From JAZUCL01 sp045639125 (lineage in GTDB: Bacteria > Bacillota > Clostridia > Oscillospirales > QAMX01): a stretch of 64,000 bases of DNA. The notes under the pieces are model-generated. The model saw only the letters and a program-made list of their open reading frames with translations, was not told the origin of the DNA and did not search any database. How positions within the stretch are numbered: position 1 is the first letter of the stretch; each line of letters starts with the position of its first letter. Positions 51,665-60,169 of this stretch are shown one piece after another. The stretch lies in assembly GCA_045639125.1 (NCBI GenBank), contig JAZUCL010000022.1:1-64000 (forward strand), written 5' to 3'. The position numbers were made by a program, and so were the translations under genes.

Positions 51665-54112
51665 CTACTTCTTAGTAAGCATTTTTGCGGCGGTATTTGC
51701 CATAAGTCGCTTTATACCCTTTGTTTCAAAGTCTATAGTTAACAGCATATCGCCACCCATTGGATTTAGGTCTGTAACTACGCCATCACCAAAGACCTTG
51801 TGATTTAACTTGTCACCGACACGATAAAGTGGCGGTACTTTCTTTTCTTTCTCTTGTAGCGGTGTGTGTCCGCTCATACCGGTCACACCACCGTAAGACG
51901 GTGTACCGACATAGTTTTTCGGCGGTATATAGGGTCGACGTGGTGAGTAACTGCGGCGATGGGTTGTTTCTACCTCACCGTCCACGACGTACTCAGTCTG
52001 ACGTTTCTCCTCAATAGTGCGGTCAATGTAGTCAAGAGGTATTTCCTCTACAAATCGTGACAGTTTATTGTAAGAAGTCTTACCAAAGATTGTACGGCTC
52101 TTGGCACAAGTTATATGTAATTTCTTCTCCGCTCTTGTGATGCCCACATAGCAAAGTCTGCGTTCTTCTTCAAGTTGACTTTCATCGTCCATACTTCTGT
52201 AGCCTGGGAAGATACCCTCCTCCATACCGCACAGATATACACATGGAAATTCAAGTCCCTTTGCACTGTGAATTGTCATCATAACTACCGCATCTGCACC
52301 TGCATCGTACTTGTCTATATCGGTAAACAGGGCAACTTCTTCCAAAAATCCCTCTAATGTTTGTTCATCGTGAGTACGAATGTAGTCTAAAATATTAGTC
52401 TTTAACTCTTTTACGTTCTCTGTACGGCTAATACTTTCCGGGTCTGTCTTTGCTGTCAGCATTGCAAGATAGCCTGTCCGTTCAAGTACCACGTCATAAA
52501 ACTCGTCAAGGGGCATCGTCAAAGACAGAGTGCGAAGTTCTTCAAGAAGTGTCGCAAACTGCTCCATAGGTGCAGCGGCACGGTCAAATATGCCGTAACT
52601 TGTTGCATGTCTTAGTATTTCGTATATGCTAACGCCCTTTTCTTCTGCGAGGGCTACAGCGTCTTCAACTCTCTTTGTGCTGATTTTTCTTGCAGGCGTG
52701 TTTACAATTCGCCTTAATCGTAAATCGTCATCATGGTTTGCAATCGCCCAGAGATATGCAAGCATATCACGAACTTCTGCTCTGTCGAAGAAACGTACAC
52801 CACCTATCATACGATATGGAATACCATTCTTCTTTAGTGCCGCCTCAAGCATATTGGACTGGGCATTTATTCGATACAAAATTGCACAGTCACGGGCGGT
52901 CATTCCTTTGCTATATCCTGCCAAGATAGATGCGGCAATATACTGTGCCTCGTCTTGTTCTGAGTAGCCTTGATAGAATGCAAGTTTATCGCCGTCAGGG
53001 TTTTGTGTCCACAACTCCTTGCCCTTACGGCCCTCGTTGTGACGTATAACTTCGTTTGCGGCGGCAAGGATTTTTTTAGTTGAACGGTAATTTTGTTCAA
53101 GTCGGATTACCGTCGCATTAGTAAATGTTTCCTCGAAACTCAATATATTCTCAATGGTAGCACCACGGAATTTGTATATACTCTGGTCATCGTCACCTAC
53201 AACGCATATATTCCCGTTTTCGCCTGTCAACATTCGTGCAAGCATATACTGAGCGTAGTTTGTATCTTGATACTCGTCAATCATAACATATCTAAATTTA
53301 TTGCGGTAATACTCACGAATATCCTCATGGTTTTGGAGCAGTGCCACTGTATATACGATTATATCGTCAAAGTCTAAGGCATTTGCACTTTTTAATCGTT
53401 TCTGATACGTTGAATAGATTTCAGATATAATCTTCTTTCTAAAGTCGTCACCTGTTTCTCTTGCATAAGCAGAGGGCATTTTAAGACTGTCTTTTGCACG
53501 GCTGATTTCGCCGGCAACAGAGCGTGGTGAAAATATCTTTTCGTCAAGATTCTTTTCCCTTAAAATTGCACGAATGACGTTTAAGTGTTCCTCGTCATCG
53601 TATATAGTGAAACTCTTTGAAAATCCAAGCCGTTCAATATCACGGCGGAGAATACGAACACAAGCCGAGTGGAATGTAGCCGCCCAAATGTCGTTTGCTT
53701 CCTCTCCTAATGCAAGTTCCAATCGGTCTTTCAGTTCACGTGCCGCCTTATTTGTAAATGTAATGGCAAGTATCTGCCACGGACGTGCAGGGTCAACTGC
53801 ACATAATCTGCGTACTTCTTCCTTGTCAACAGACTTTGGAGAGTCAAGGTAGTCGTAGAGCATTGTCAGTTCGTCCATGCCTGCAAAATCAGGGACAGTT
53901 TCACACTCACTACCTTTACCGTAGCGTATGATATTCACTATTCGATTTATAAGTACGGTAGTTTTTCCGCTACCTGCTCCAGCAAGGATAAGAAGCGGTC
54001 CCTCTGTCTTTAATACCGCCTCTCGCTGTATTGGATTAAGCCGTTCAAAATCCCGCTCAATTATATCACGGCGAGCCGCCGCATATCGCAAATTAAATTT
54101 CATTCTATCCAA
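51665..54112 (-). CDS. pcrA: ATP-dependent DNA helicase PcrA (UvrD family)
   Basis: 815 residues, superfamily 1A 3'-5' helicase for repair and restart. Seen: Q motif LNPIQREAV, Walker A AGAGSGKTT, TFTNKAARELK, DEYQDTNYAQY, VGDDDQSIYKFRGA, LEQNYRST, MTIHSAKGLEFPCVYL and LCYVGITRAEK, then a C-terminal tail with a Tudor-like end (YRVGDKLNHKVFGDG). The start is TTG 54112 with AGGACGGA 6-7 nt upstream; ATG 54103 is an alternative. Monocistronic or first of the group reading to the DJ-1 gene. Confidence 0.96.
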   Translation of the reverse strand: MDRMKFNLRYAAARRDIIERDFERLNPIQREAVLKTEGPLLILAGAGSGKTTVLINRIVNIIRYGKGSECETVPDFAGMDELTMLYDYLDSPKSVDKEEVRRLCAVDPARPWQILAITFTNKAARELKDRLELALGEEANDIWAATFHSACVRILRRDIERLGFSKSFTIYDDEEHLNVIRAILREKNLDEKIFSPRSVAGEISRAKDSLKMPSAYARETGDDFRKKIISEIYSTYQKRLKSANALDFDDIIVYTVALLQNHEDIREYYRNKFRYVMIDEYQDTNYAQYMLARMLTGENGNICVVGDDDQSIYKFRGATIENILSFEETFTNATVIRLEQNYRSTKKILAAANEVIRHNEGRKGKELWTQNPDGDKLAFYQGYSEQDEAQYIAASILAGYSKGMTARDCAILYRINAQSNMLEAALKKNGIPYRMIGGVRFFDRAEVRDMLAYLWAIANHDDDLRLRRIVNTPARKISTKRVEDAVALAEEKGVSIYEILRHATSYGIFDRAAAPMEQFATLLEELRTLSLTMPLDEFYDVVLERTGYLAMLTAKTDPESISRTENVKELKTNILDYIRTHDEQTLEGFLEEVALFTDIDKYDAGADAVVMMTIHSAKGLEFPCVYLCGMEEGIFPGYRSMDDESQLEEERRLCYVGITRAEKKLHITCAKSRTIFGKTSYNKLSRFVEEIPLDYIDRTIEEKRQTEYVVDGEVETTHRRSYSPRRPYIPPKNYVGTPSYGGVTGMSGHTPLQEKEKKVPPLYRVGDKLNHKVFGDGVVTDLNPMGGDMLLTIDFETKGIKRLMANTAAKMLTKK

Positions 54113-54270
54113 AATTGTTCCGTCCTATTCTTTCTGTCACTTTTCCTAAAAGTCAGATACTTCATCTATTCTATTTTACACTGTTTTTTTGTTTTTTGCA
54201 ACTACTCATACAGCGAAACGGAAAATATTTCCGCAAGTTCTCTTAAATTTCTTTGTATCTTCCTTTTTAC

Positions 54271-54299
54271 TTGCAATTTTTGCAAAAATACGATACAAT
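54271..54299 (+). promoter_or_regulatory. Sigma-A promoter of the tagA-like/thyX/tmk unit
   Basis: TTGCAA (54271-54276), 17 nt, TACAAT (54294-54299), 37 nt before the first gene. Confidence 0.65.
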
Positions 54300-54336
54300 A
54301 AATATAAGTCCTGTTATATAAAAGGAGCATATTCCT

Positions 54337-55068
54337 ATGAATAGAATTGATATACTCGGTGTCGGGTTTGACAATGTGACTAAAAATGAGGCTTTGGCAC
54401 GTTGTATGGATATAGTTTCAAGTAAAAAAGGCTACGTTGCGACACCAAATCCTGAGATTGTATACCGCTGTCGCCGTGACAAGACGGCATTTGATGTGGT
54501 CAACGGTGCGTCACTTATAATCCCCGACGGTATCGGTATTATATATGCAAGCCGTATTTTGTCAAAACCTGTGAAAGAACGTATCCCCGGTATTGACTTG
54601 GCTGCCGCATTGATGTGTGAACTGGAAAAACAGGGAAAGACGTTGTTTTTACTCGGTGCAAAGCCCGGCGTTGCTGATATGGCGGCAGAGAAACTTGCCG
54701 TTACATACCCAAATCTCGCTATCGTCGGTACAAATGACGGCTATTTTACAGATGACAGTTTAGTTATTGATAAAATAAACGCTGTTTCTCCAGATGTAAT
54801 TTTCGTATGTCTTGGCTCACCGAGACAGGAGCAATGGGCAAAAGATAATCTGCCTAAGTTAAATACTCACCTTTGTATGTGTCTTGGTGGCTCCCTGGAC
54901 GTTTTCTCAGGCAACGTGGAACGTGCTCCAAAAATATATCAAAAATTAGGTCTTGAATGGTTTTATCGTCTTATGAAAGAGCCGAGCCGTATCGGACGAA
55001 TGTTGGTACTGCCAAAATTTATACTGCTTGCAATTAAAGAAAGGTTGTGTCCATCATGCTCAAAGTAA
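54337..55068 (+). CDS. WecG/TagA/CpsF family glycosyltransferase
   Basis: 243 residues. TagA-type enzymes add N-acetylmannosamine to undecaprenyl-PP-GlcNAc in wall teichoic acid linkage synthesis. Seen: the N-terminal VATPNPEIVYRCRRD, LIIPDGIGIIYASRIL, the helix-loop FLLGAKPGVADMAAEKL, and VCLGSPRQEQWAKDN with GGSLDVFSGNVERAP. It ends in a basic amphipathic tail (LPKFILLAIKERL) typical of membrane-associating TagA. No other teichoic acid gene is adjacent, so substrate is inferred. Confidence 0.92.
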   Translation: MNRIDILGVGFDNVTKNEALARCMDIVSSKKGYVATPNPEIVYRCRRDKTAFDVVNGASLIIPDGIGIIYASRILSKPVKERIPGIDLAAALMCELEKQGKTLFLLGAKPGVADMAAEKLAVTYPNLAIVGTNDGYFTDDSLVIDKINAVSPDVIFVCLGSPRQEQWAKDNLPKLNTHLCMCLGGSLDVFSGNVERAPKIYQKLGLEWFYRLMKEPSRIGRMLVLPKFILLAIKERLCPSCSK

Positions 55069-55838
55069 AACTTATCGCTTATACTGCATTCCCCGACGAA
55101 GTTGTCGCAGCGGCGGCTAAAACTTGTTACTCTCCTCGCTCCATTGACGCTGTAATGGACTCTTTAGACGGTGAAAAGGCAGATGATTTTGTTCGTATGC
55201 TTTCAGAGATTGGACACGAAAGTCCTATTGAACACGCAAATTTCACATTTGCGGTAGAGGGTGTCTCTCGTTCTCTCCTTGCACAACTTACACGTCACCG
55301 CCTTGCCTCTTACAGTGTTAAATCGCAGCGATATGTAAGTGAACGTGAATTTTCCTATGTTATCCCGCCTCAAATCGAGGCTGACGAGGAAGCGAAGAAA
55401 ATCTTTATTGAGGCTATGGAGCATGACACAGCAACGTATAACCGCCTTGCAGATATTCTTACCGAGCGTCATACAAAAACATTCATGGCAGATGGCAAGG
55501 ACGAAAAGACTGCTCGCCGTGACGCACGAAAGAAAGCACAAGAGGACGCACGTTACGTCTTGCCAAACGCTTGCGATACACAACTTGTAATGACTATGAA
55601 CGCAAGAAGTCTTAAAAATTTCTTTAAGCAGCGTTGCTGTGAGCGTGCCCAGTGGGAAATCCGCCACCTTGCACAAGAGATGTTTGCCCTTGTGTACGCT
55701 GTAAGCCCTGCATTATTTGAGCATAGCGGCCCTGCTTGCGTATCAGGCCCATGCCCTGAGGGTAAGATGTGCTGCGGAAAGACAAAAGAAGTTCGTTCAA
55801 AGTACGAAGCACTTAAAGCGGAGGCTAAAAATGGGTAA
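55056..55838 (+). CDS. thyX: Flavin-dependent thymidylate synthase
   Basis: 260 residues. Makes dTMP from dUMP with methylene-THF and reduced FAD. The signature RHRxxSxxxxSxRY is intact near residue 80, and ESPIEHANFTF and the C-terminal RSLKNFFKQRCCERAQWEI are present. A C-terminal extension carries cysteines (CPEGKMCCGK). I chose ATG 55056 (AAAGG 11 nt upstream); the GTG at 55047 is too close to the site. Overlaps the end of the tagA-like gene and the start of tmk, giving a nucleotide module with dut elsewhere. Confidence 0.96.
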   Translation: MLKVKLIAYTAFPDEVVAAAAKTCYSPRSIDAVMDSLDGEKADDFVRMLSEIGHESPIEHANFTFAVEGVSRSLLAQLTRHRLASYSVKSQRYVSEREFSYVIPPQIEADEEAKKIFIEAMEHDTATYNRLADILTERHTKTFMADGKDEKTARRDARKKAQEDARYVLPNACDTQLVMTMNARSLKNFFKQRCCERAQWEIRHLAQEMFALVYAVSPALFEHSGPACVSGPCPEGKMCCGKTKEVRSKYEALKAEAKNG

Positions 55839-56484
55839 ACTCATCGTTTTAGAGGGTACTGACGGTTCAGGCAAGACGACACAACTTGGTCTTTTGTGTG
55901 AGCGTTTAACTAAAGAGGGCATCGGTTTTACAAAACTTGAATACCCATGCTACGGTACGGTCGGTGCTTCTCTTGTGGAGCATTATCTCCATGGTGGTCT
56001 CGGTTCTGACCCGGATTCTGTAAATCCTTACGCCGCATCATCGTTTTTTGCCTGTGACAGATACGTTGACTTTCAGACAAATCATCGTAAAAATTACGAT
56101 GCAGGCGGTTTGTTTGTGGCAGGACGATACACCACGTCTAACGCCGTTCATCAAGCGTCAAAATTACATGGTGCCGAGCGTATTGAATACCTAAACTGGT
56201 TGTTTGACTATGAGTATAATCGTGTCGGTCTGCCAAAACCAGACTTGGTTGTGTTTTTAGATCTTCACCCTGACGCAACTTTTGAAAATATCCGCACACG
56301 TCAAGGAGATAGCGGTGACATACACGAAAAAGATCACGACTATCTTCGACACTGTTACTCAAACGCATTAGACGTGGCAGAGCGTTTCGGTTGGACTCGA
56401 ATTGAATGTGTAAAGGACGGCGTTCTTCGCTCTCGTGAGGACATTCACAGTGAAATTTTCTCTGTCGTTTCAAAAATACTTTAA
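55831..56484 (+). CDS. tmk: Thymidylate kinase
   Basis: 217 residues, phosphorylates dTMP to dTDP. Seen: P-loop LEGTDGSGKTTQ at the N-terminus, the DRY-like segment CDRYVDFQ near residue 75, GRYTTSNAVHQ, and FLDLHPDATFENI followed by a lid. The ATG has GGAGG 6 nt upstream, within the last codons of thyX (8-nt overlap), so thyX and tmk are coupled, two successive steps of dTTP synthesis. Confidence 0.93.
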   Translation: MGKLIVLEGTDGSGKTTQLGLLCERLTKEGIGFTKLEYPCYGTVGASLVEHYLHGGLGSDPDSVNPYAASSFFACDRYVDFQTNHRKNYDAGGLFVAGRYTTSNAVHQASKLHGAERIEYLNWLFDYEYNRVGLPKPDLVVFLDLHPDATFENIRTRQGDSGDIHEKDHDYLRHCYSNALDVAERFGWTRIECVKDGVLRSREDIHSEIFSVVSKIL

Positions 56485-56504
56485 TTATTAAGAAGGTTAT
56501 AACA

Positions 56505-57299
56505 ATGCTTATAGATTTTCATACCCACGCATTCCCCGACAATCTTGCAAACGGTGCAATTTCTGGTCTTGCAAAGACATCGGGATACATACCGTCTACA
56601 GACGGCACTATTAAAAATACAATAGAAAAGTTCGACCAGTGGGGCGTTGATATTGGCGTAGTACAAAATATTGCCGTATCTCCAAAAAGTGAGAAAAAAG
56701 TAAATGACTTTGCTATTTCCTCAAACGACCTTAGACGTATTGTTGCTTTTGGCTCCGTTCACCCTAACTCCCCTGACGGAGTTAATGAACTTCACCGACT
56801 AAAAGAAAATGGTATCAAGGGCATTAAACTACACCCTGAATATCAAGGTTTTAACATTGACGATGATGTGGCATATCACATATACTCAACTTGTTCCAAA
56901 CTTGGTCTTATCGTCCTTTTCCATGCAGGTTGGGACGTTGCATATCCTGACAGCCGTAGGGCGTATCCTGAACGCTCGGCAAGAGTTTTAGACAAATTCC
57001 CTGACATGAAAGTTGTGCTTGCCCACTTTGGTGCTAATCGTGCCGCTGACGAAACGGTGAAATACCTTGTAGGCAGTAACGCATATTTTGATATATCCCT
57101 CGTCCAAGATTTTCTTACACCAGATGAGTGTGCCGATATTTGTAAAAGGCACGGAACAGACAAGATTCTGTTTGGTACTGACTGTCCTTGGGGCGATGCT
57201 TTGAAAACCAACGATTTTCTTGAAAAAATGCCGTTAACAGATGACGAAAAAGAACAAATTCGCTACAAAAACGCACTTAAACTTCTGGATATGGAATAG
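56505..57299 (+). CDS. Amidohydrolase family protein (amidohydrolase_2 fold)
   Basis: 264 residues, TIM-barrel metal hydrolase. Seen: DFHTHAFPD metal motif, GIKLHPEYQGF (third strand), LFHAGWD with a metal His, LAHFGANRA, and the catalytic Asp in ILFGTDCPWGD. Members hydrolyse amides or decarboxylate aromatic acids; the substrate is unknown. AGAAGG lies 8 nt before the ATG and the gene is 21 bp after tmk. Confidence 0.85.
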   Translation: MLIDFHTHAFPDNLANGAISGLAKTSGYIPSTDGTIKNTIEKFDQWGVDIGVVQNIAVSPKSEKKVNDFAISSNDLRRIVAFGSVHPNSPDGVNELHRLKENGIKGIKLHPEYQGFNIDDDVAYHIYSTCSKLGLIVLFHAGWDVAYPDSRRAYPERSARVLDKFPDMKVVLAHFGANRAADETVKYLVGSNAYFDISLVQDFLTPDECADICKRHGTDKILFGTDCPWGDALKTNDFLEKMPLTDDEKEQIRYKNALKLLDME

Positions 57300-57373
57300 T
57301 CTTAGGCAAAATGACTCCACATTGTCGGGAGAAAAAAGCCTTGCAAGTCCCACAGACCTTATATGTCTTATGA

Positions 57374-57470
57374 TATAATACTCGTTGCAGAGGGTACGGC
57401 ACGGGAACGTGCCTTTGCGTTGGAAAACTGTAAAAATATCCCCGAACTTTTTGTTCGGGGATATTTTTAC
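57374..57470 (+). ncRNA. Candidate small RNA
   Basis: A perfect TATAAT (57374-57379) is followed by about 85 nt that do not encode protein, contain a strong tetraloop hairpin (GGCACG-GGAA-CGTGCC, around 57399-57414), and end at the hairpin at 57432-57468. The -35 region is poor (CACAGA at 17 nt), and the segment could equally be the 3' untranslated region of the amidohydrolase transcript. No known RNA family recognised. Confidence 0.35.
57432..57468. terminator. Bidirectional terminator between the amidohydrolase region and spoVG
   Basis: A 16-bp perfect stem (57432-57447 with 57453-57468) around TTTTT, with A5 and T5 on its outer edges; it reaches the spoVG stop. Confidence 0.85.
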
Positions 57471-57829
57471 TCATTAAGCATTGATGGTACGTCTTTGTAC
57501 ATCTCCATTATACGTGTATGGAGCAGTGACCGCAACTGAGCATTTGTCGGGTGTACTAAGTCTCTGTATGTGCCATCAGACAGCCGTCTTGACGGCATAG
57601 ACAGAAAAACTTTCCCCTCCGTTTCAATTATCTTAATGTCGTGTATTGCCAACTCATTGTCTAAGGTGATACTCGCCACGGCTTTCATTCGTCCATCTCC
57701 TCGAAGATAGCGAATTTTAACATCTGTTATCTCCGTGACAGTCGCCTCCCTCCGTTTGTTTTCAAAAATTTTTCCAAATTTCTCCTTGAAACTCCAGTTT
57801 GCCTGTTTATATTTTATGTCTTTTGCCAT
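57467..57829 (-). CDS. spoVG: SpoVG family RNA-binding regulator
   Basis: The SpoVG domain is clear: EITDVKIRYLRGDGRMKAVASI, AIHDIKIIE, MPSRRLSDGTYRDLVHPTN (stretches named separately in the family). SpoVG binds nucleic acid and affects sporulation and wall or capsule genes. The listed start (ATG 57829; another at 57841) adds about 31 residues before the domain and has no ribosome-binding site. The family start MEITDV falls exactly on an ACG codon (57736), 8 nt after GGAGGGAGG, which would give about 89 residues, close to the family length. Divergent from murC. Confidence 0.85.
   Translation of the reverse strand: MAKDIKYKQANWSFKEKFGKIFENKRREATVTEITDVKIRYLRGDGRMKAVASITLDNELAIHDIKIIETEGKVFLSMPSRRLSDGTYRDLVHPTNAQLRSLLHTRIMEMYKDVPSMLNE
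57745..57753 (-). promoter_or_regulatory. Strong ribosome-binding site of spoVG in front of an ACG codon
   Basis: GGAGGGAGG on the minus strand, 8 nt before ACG (57736-57734). The codons after ACG read E-I-T-D-V, the usual SpoVG start after methionine. Confidence 0.5.
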
Positions 57830-57881
57830 ATAATAATACATGGAATATGTTTGAATTTATATATCCGAAAGGACTTTGTAT

Positions 57882-59243
57882 ATGAGCGTAACTTTACGAG
57901 ATAAACAGCGTATCTGCCTTGTTGGTATCGGCGGTGTCAGTATGAGTGGTATCGCAATGGCTCTTAAAAATGACGGCAGATATGTGTTTGGTAGTGACAG
58001 AAGCGAAAGTGCTATCACTCGCCGTCTTGAAGAAAACGGTATACCTGTACGTATCGGTCATTTTGCTGACACTGTATCTGATGCCGACCTTGTTATAAGA
58101 AATGCGGCAATCCATGACGACAATCCTGAAATAGAGGCGGCGTTAAGACTCGGTATTCCTGTTATGGAACGTCCAGATGCGTGGGGTGAATTGATGACAG
58201 ATTACGACAGTGCAATCTGCATATCCGGTATGCACGGCAAAAGTTCCACAACGGGCTTTTGTGCAACTATTGCCCTCAAAGCAGGCGTTGACCCGACAAT
58301 TACTATTGGTGCTGAACTTCCATCTATCGGCGGTACTGTCAAACTTGGTGGTAAGCGTCTTTTTATTGCAGAGGCTTGCGAATACTGTAACTCATTTTTA
58401 AGTTTTCGTCCAACCTATGCTATCATACACAATATTGAGGAAGATCACCCTGACTTTTTCAAATCTCTTGACCATATAAAAGATTCTTTCCGTCGTTATG
58501 TCGCTCTTGTTCCTGACCATGGTGCTGTTATTGCCAACATTGACGATGAAAATGTGCGTGATGTACTTAAAGGTACGAATAGACGTGTTGTGTCATACAG
58601 CATTGAAAGTGACGCAGATTTTCGTGGCGTAAATATAAAGTATGACCGTGGGTTTGCCTCATTTGACGTAGTGTGGAATGGCAAGATGTGTCATGTTACT
58701 CTTAAATGTCCGGGACAACATTCGCTCCTCAACGCTCTTGCCGCTATCGCTGCAACAGTTACGGCAGGTATTGACTTCTCTGTTGCCGCAGATGCCGTGT
58801 CTTCTTTCACAGGTATCGGCAGACGTTTTGAAATTAAGGGTAAACTAAACGGTGCGTTGGTAGTTGATGATTTTGCACATCACCCAACGGAGATGACTGC
58901 CACAATAAAAAGTGCTATGGATATGGGGTATAAACGTGTCGTATGTGCATTCCAATCTCACACATACACTCGTACTGCTTCGCTGTTTGACGATTTCGTT
59001 TCTGCCCTTAAACTGCCTGACGTTACCTACATCTTAGAGACTTATGCCGCACGTGAAACAAATACTACAGGCGTAACTGCCATTGATTTGTCAAGGAGTG
59101 TCGGGGCTCCCTACTTTTCCGATATTCGTGCCCTTGCTCAAATCCTGCAAGATGAAGTAAAAGAGGGCGACTTACTTCTCGTAATGGGTGCAGGTGATAT
59201 TTCTCAACTGCCAAGTCTATTCGGCGATAGTTTGAAAAAATAA
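57882..59243 (+). CDS. murC: UDP-N-acetylmuramate-L-alanine ligase
   Basis: 453 residues, adds L-Ala to UDP-MurNAc. Seen: nucleotide-binding LVGIGGVSMSGIA near the N-terminus, the ATP loop SGMHGKSSTTGF near residue 110, EACEYCNSF, HNIEEDHPDFF, and DDFAHHPTE. Family members usually read GTHGKT in the loop; here the threonine is methionine and the last T is S. I chose ATG 57882 with AAAGGA 8 nt upstream; TTG 57876 abuts it. Confidence 0.94.
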   Translation: MSVTLRDKQRICLVGIGGVSMSGIAMALKNDGRYVFGSDRSESAITRRLEENGIPVRIGHFADTVSDADLVIRNAAIHDDNPEIEAALRLGIPVMERPDAWGELMTDYDSAICISGMHGKSSTTGFCATIALKAGVDPTITIGAELPSIGGTVKLGGKRLFIAEACEYCNSFLSFRPTYAIIHNIEEDHPDFFKSLDHIKDSFRRYVALVPDHGAVIANIDDENVRDVLKGTNRRVVSYSIESDADFRGVNIKYDRGFASFDVVWNGKMCHVTLKCPGQHSLLNALAAIAATVTAGIDFSVAADAVSSFTGIGRRFEIKGKLNGALVVDDFAHHPTEMTATIKSAMDMGYKRVVCAFQSHTYTRTASLFDDFVSALKLPDVTYILETYAARETNTTGVTAIDLSRSVGAPYFSDIRALAQILQDEVKEGDLLLVMGAGDISQLPSLFGDSLKK

Positions 59244-59271
59244 TATATAAGCATTTTCGGAGGTTTTTTGT

Positions 59272-59562
59272 ATGGATTTAAGTTCTTTGAAGAAAACTTT
59301 ACAAGAATATATTCAAAAGACAGAGAAGTTTATTGTAGTTGCACCTGATTATGCCAAATACGGCTCACAGGTAATTAGTGCAAAGATACGCCGTATCGGT
59401 AAAACGGAAGTATCTCTCTTTGCTGCTGCCTGCGGATTTTTCGGATTTTTTGTTGGTCTATCCTCTCCCCGTAAGTGCAGAAAACTGAAAGTTTTCGCAT
59501 TCTTAACGGCAGTTGCAGGTATTACTGCCCTCATATATCGACTCCTTACCGACAACGATTAA
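59272..59562 (+). CDS. Uncharacterised small membrane protein
   Basis: 96 residues, not recognised. An N-terminal charged helix (about 1-35), then two membrane helices (about 48-66 and 72-90) joined by a short basic turn (SSPRKCRKLK). CGGAGG about 9 nt before the ATG supports translation. It lies between murC and nrdG, 29 bp after murC, and likely shares the murC transcript. Confidence 0.65.
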   Translation: MDLSSLKKTLQEYIQKTEKFIVVAPDYAKYGSQVISAKIRRIGKTEVSLFAAACGFFGFFVGLSSPRKCRKLKVFAFLTAVAGITALIYRLLTDND

Positions 59563-59583
59563 ATTACCAAAGGAATGAACACT

Positions 59584-60090
59584 ATGGATTTACATATTGC
59601 AGGAACTGTGTCCGACTCTATTGTAGATGGACCCGGACTTCGTTTTGTTATTTTCACTCAAGGGTGCAGTCACCATTGTAAAGGCTGCCACAATCCTCAC
59701 ACGTGGGAATATGGAGTGGGGAAAGTGGCAAATTTAGACGAGTTATATAATGCTGTATTAAACAATCCGCTCCTTTCAGGAGTTACTTTGTCAGGTGGTG
59801 AGCCGTTCGACCAAGCACCTGCCCTTTACCCACTCGTTGAACGATACAGGGAGTTGGGTACTGAAATTGCGGCGTACTCAGGCTATACTTTTGAGGAACT
59901 TGTAGCCGACACAGATAAGTGTAAACTTCTCTCCCTGTGCGATGTTTTAATTGACGGCGAATTTGTTGAAGCGGAAAAGTCATTAAATCTTAGATTTCGT
60001 GGCTCTAAAAATCAGCGGATTTTAGACGTTAAATCGTCTATGGAGTCAGGTGTCGCAACCCTGTCAACAGACAGACGTTGGATTGGATAA
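59584..60090 (+). CDS. nrdG: Anaerobic ribonucleoside-triphosphate reductase activating protein
   Basis: 168 residues, radical SAM enzyme that installs the glycyl radical in NrdD under anaerobic conditions. Seen: VDGPGLRFVIFTQGC, the CxxxCxxC cluster motif in GCSHHCKGC, and SGGEPFDQ. I chose ATG 59584 with AAAGGA 9 nt upstream; ATG 59575 overlaps the site. No nrdD is adjacent in the window. Confidence 0.93.
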   Translation: MDLHIAGTVSDSIVDGPGLRFVIFTQGCSHHCKGCHNPHTWEYGVGKVANLDELYNAVLNNPLLSGVTLSGGEPFDQAPALYPLVERYRELGTEIAAYSGYTFEELVADTDKCKLLSLCDVLIDGEFVEAEKSLNLRFRGSKNQRILDVKSSMESGVATLSTDRRWIG

Positions 60091-60111
60091 TTCTAAAAAT
60101 ATTATTTTTAC

Positions 60112-60140
60112 TTGAATTCAAACAATTTACGTGGTATAAT
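60112..60140 (+). promoter_or_regulatory. Sigma-A promoter of the 2-hydroxyacid dehydrogenase gene
   Basis: TTGAAT (60112-60117), 17 nt, perfect TATAAT (60135-60140), 29 nt before the start. Confidence 0.75.
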
Positions 60141-60169
60141 TTAGTAAATCAAATTACGGAGGGACTATA

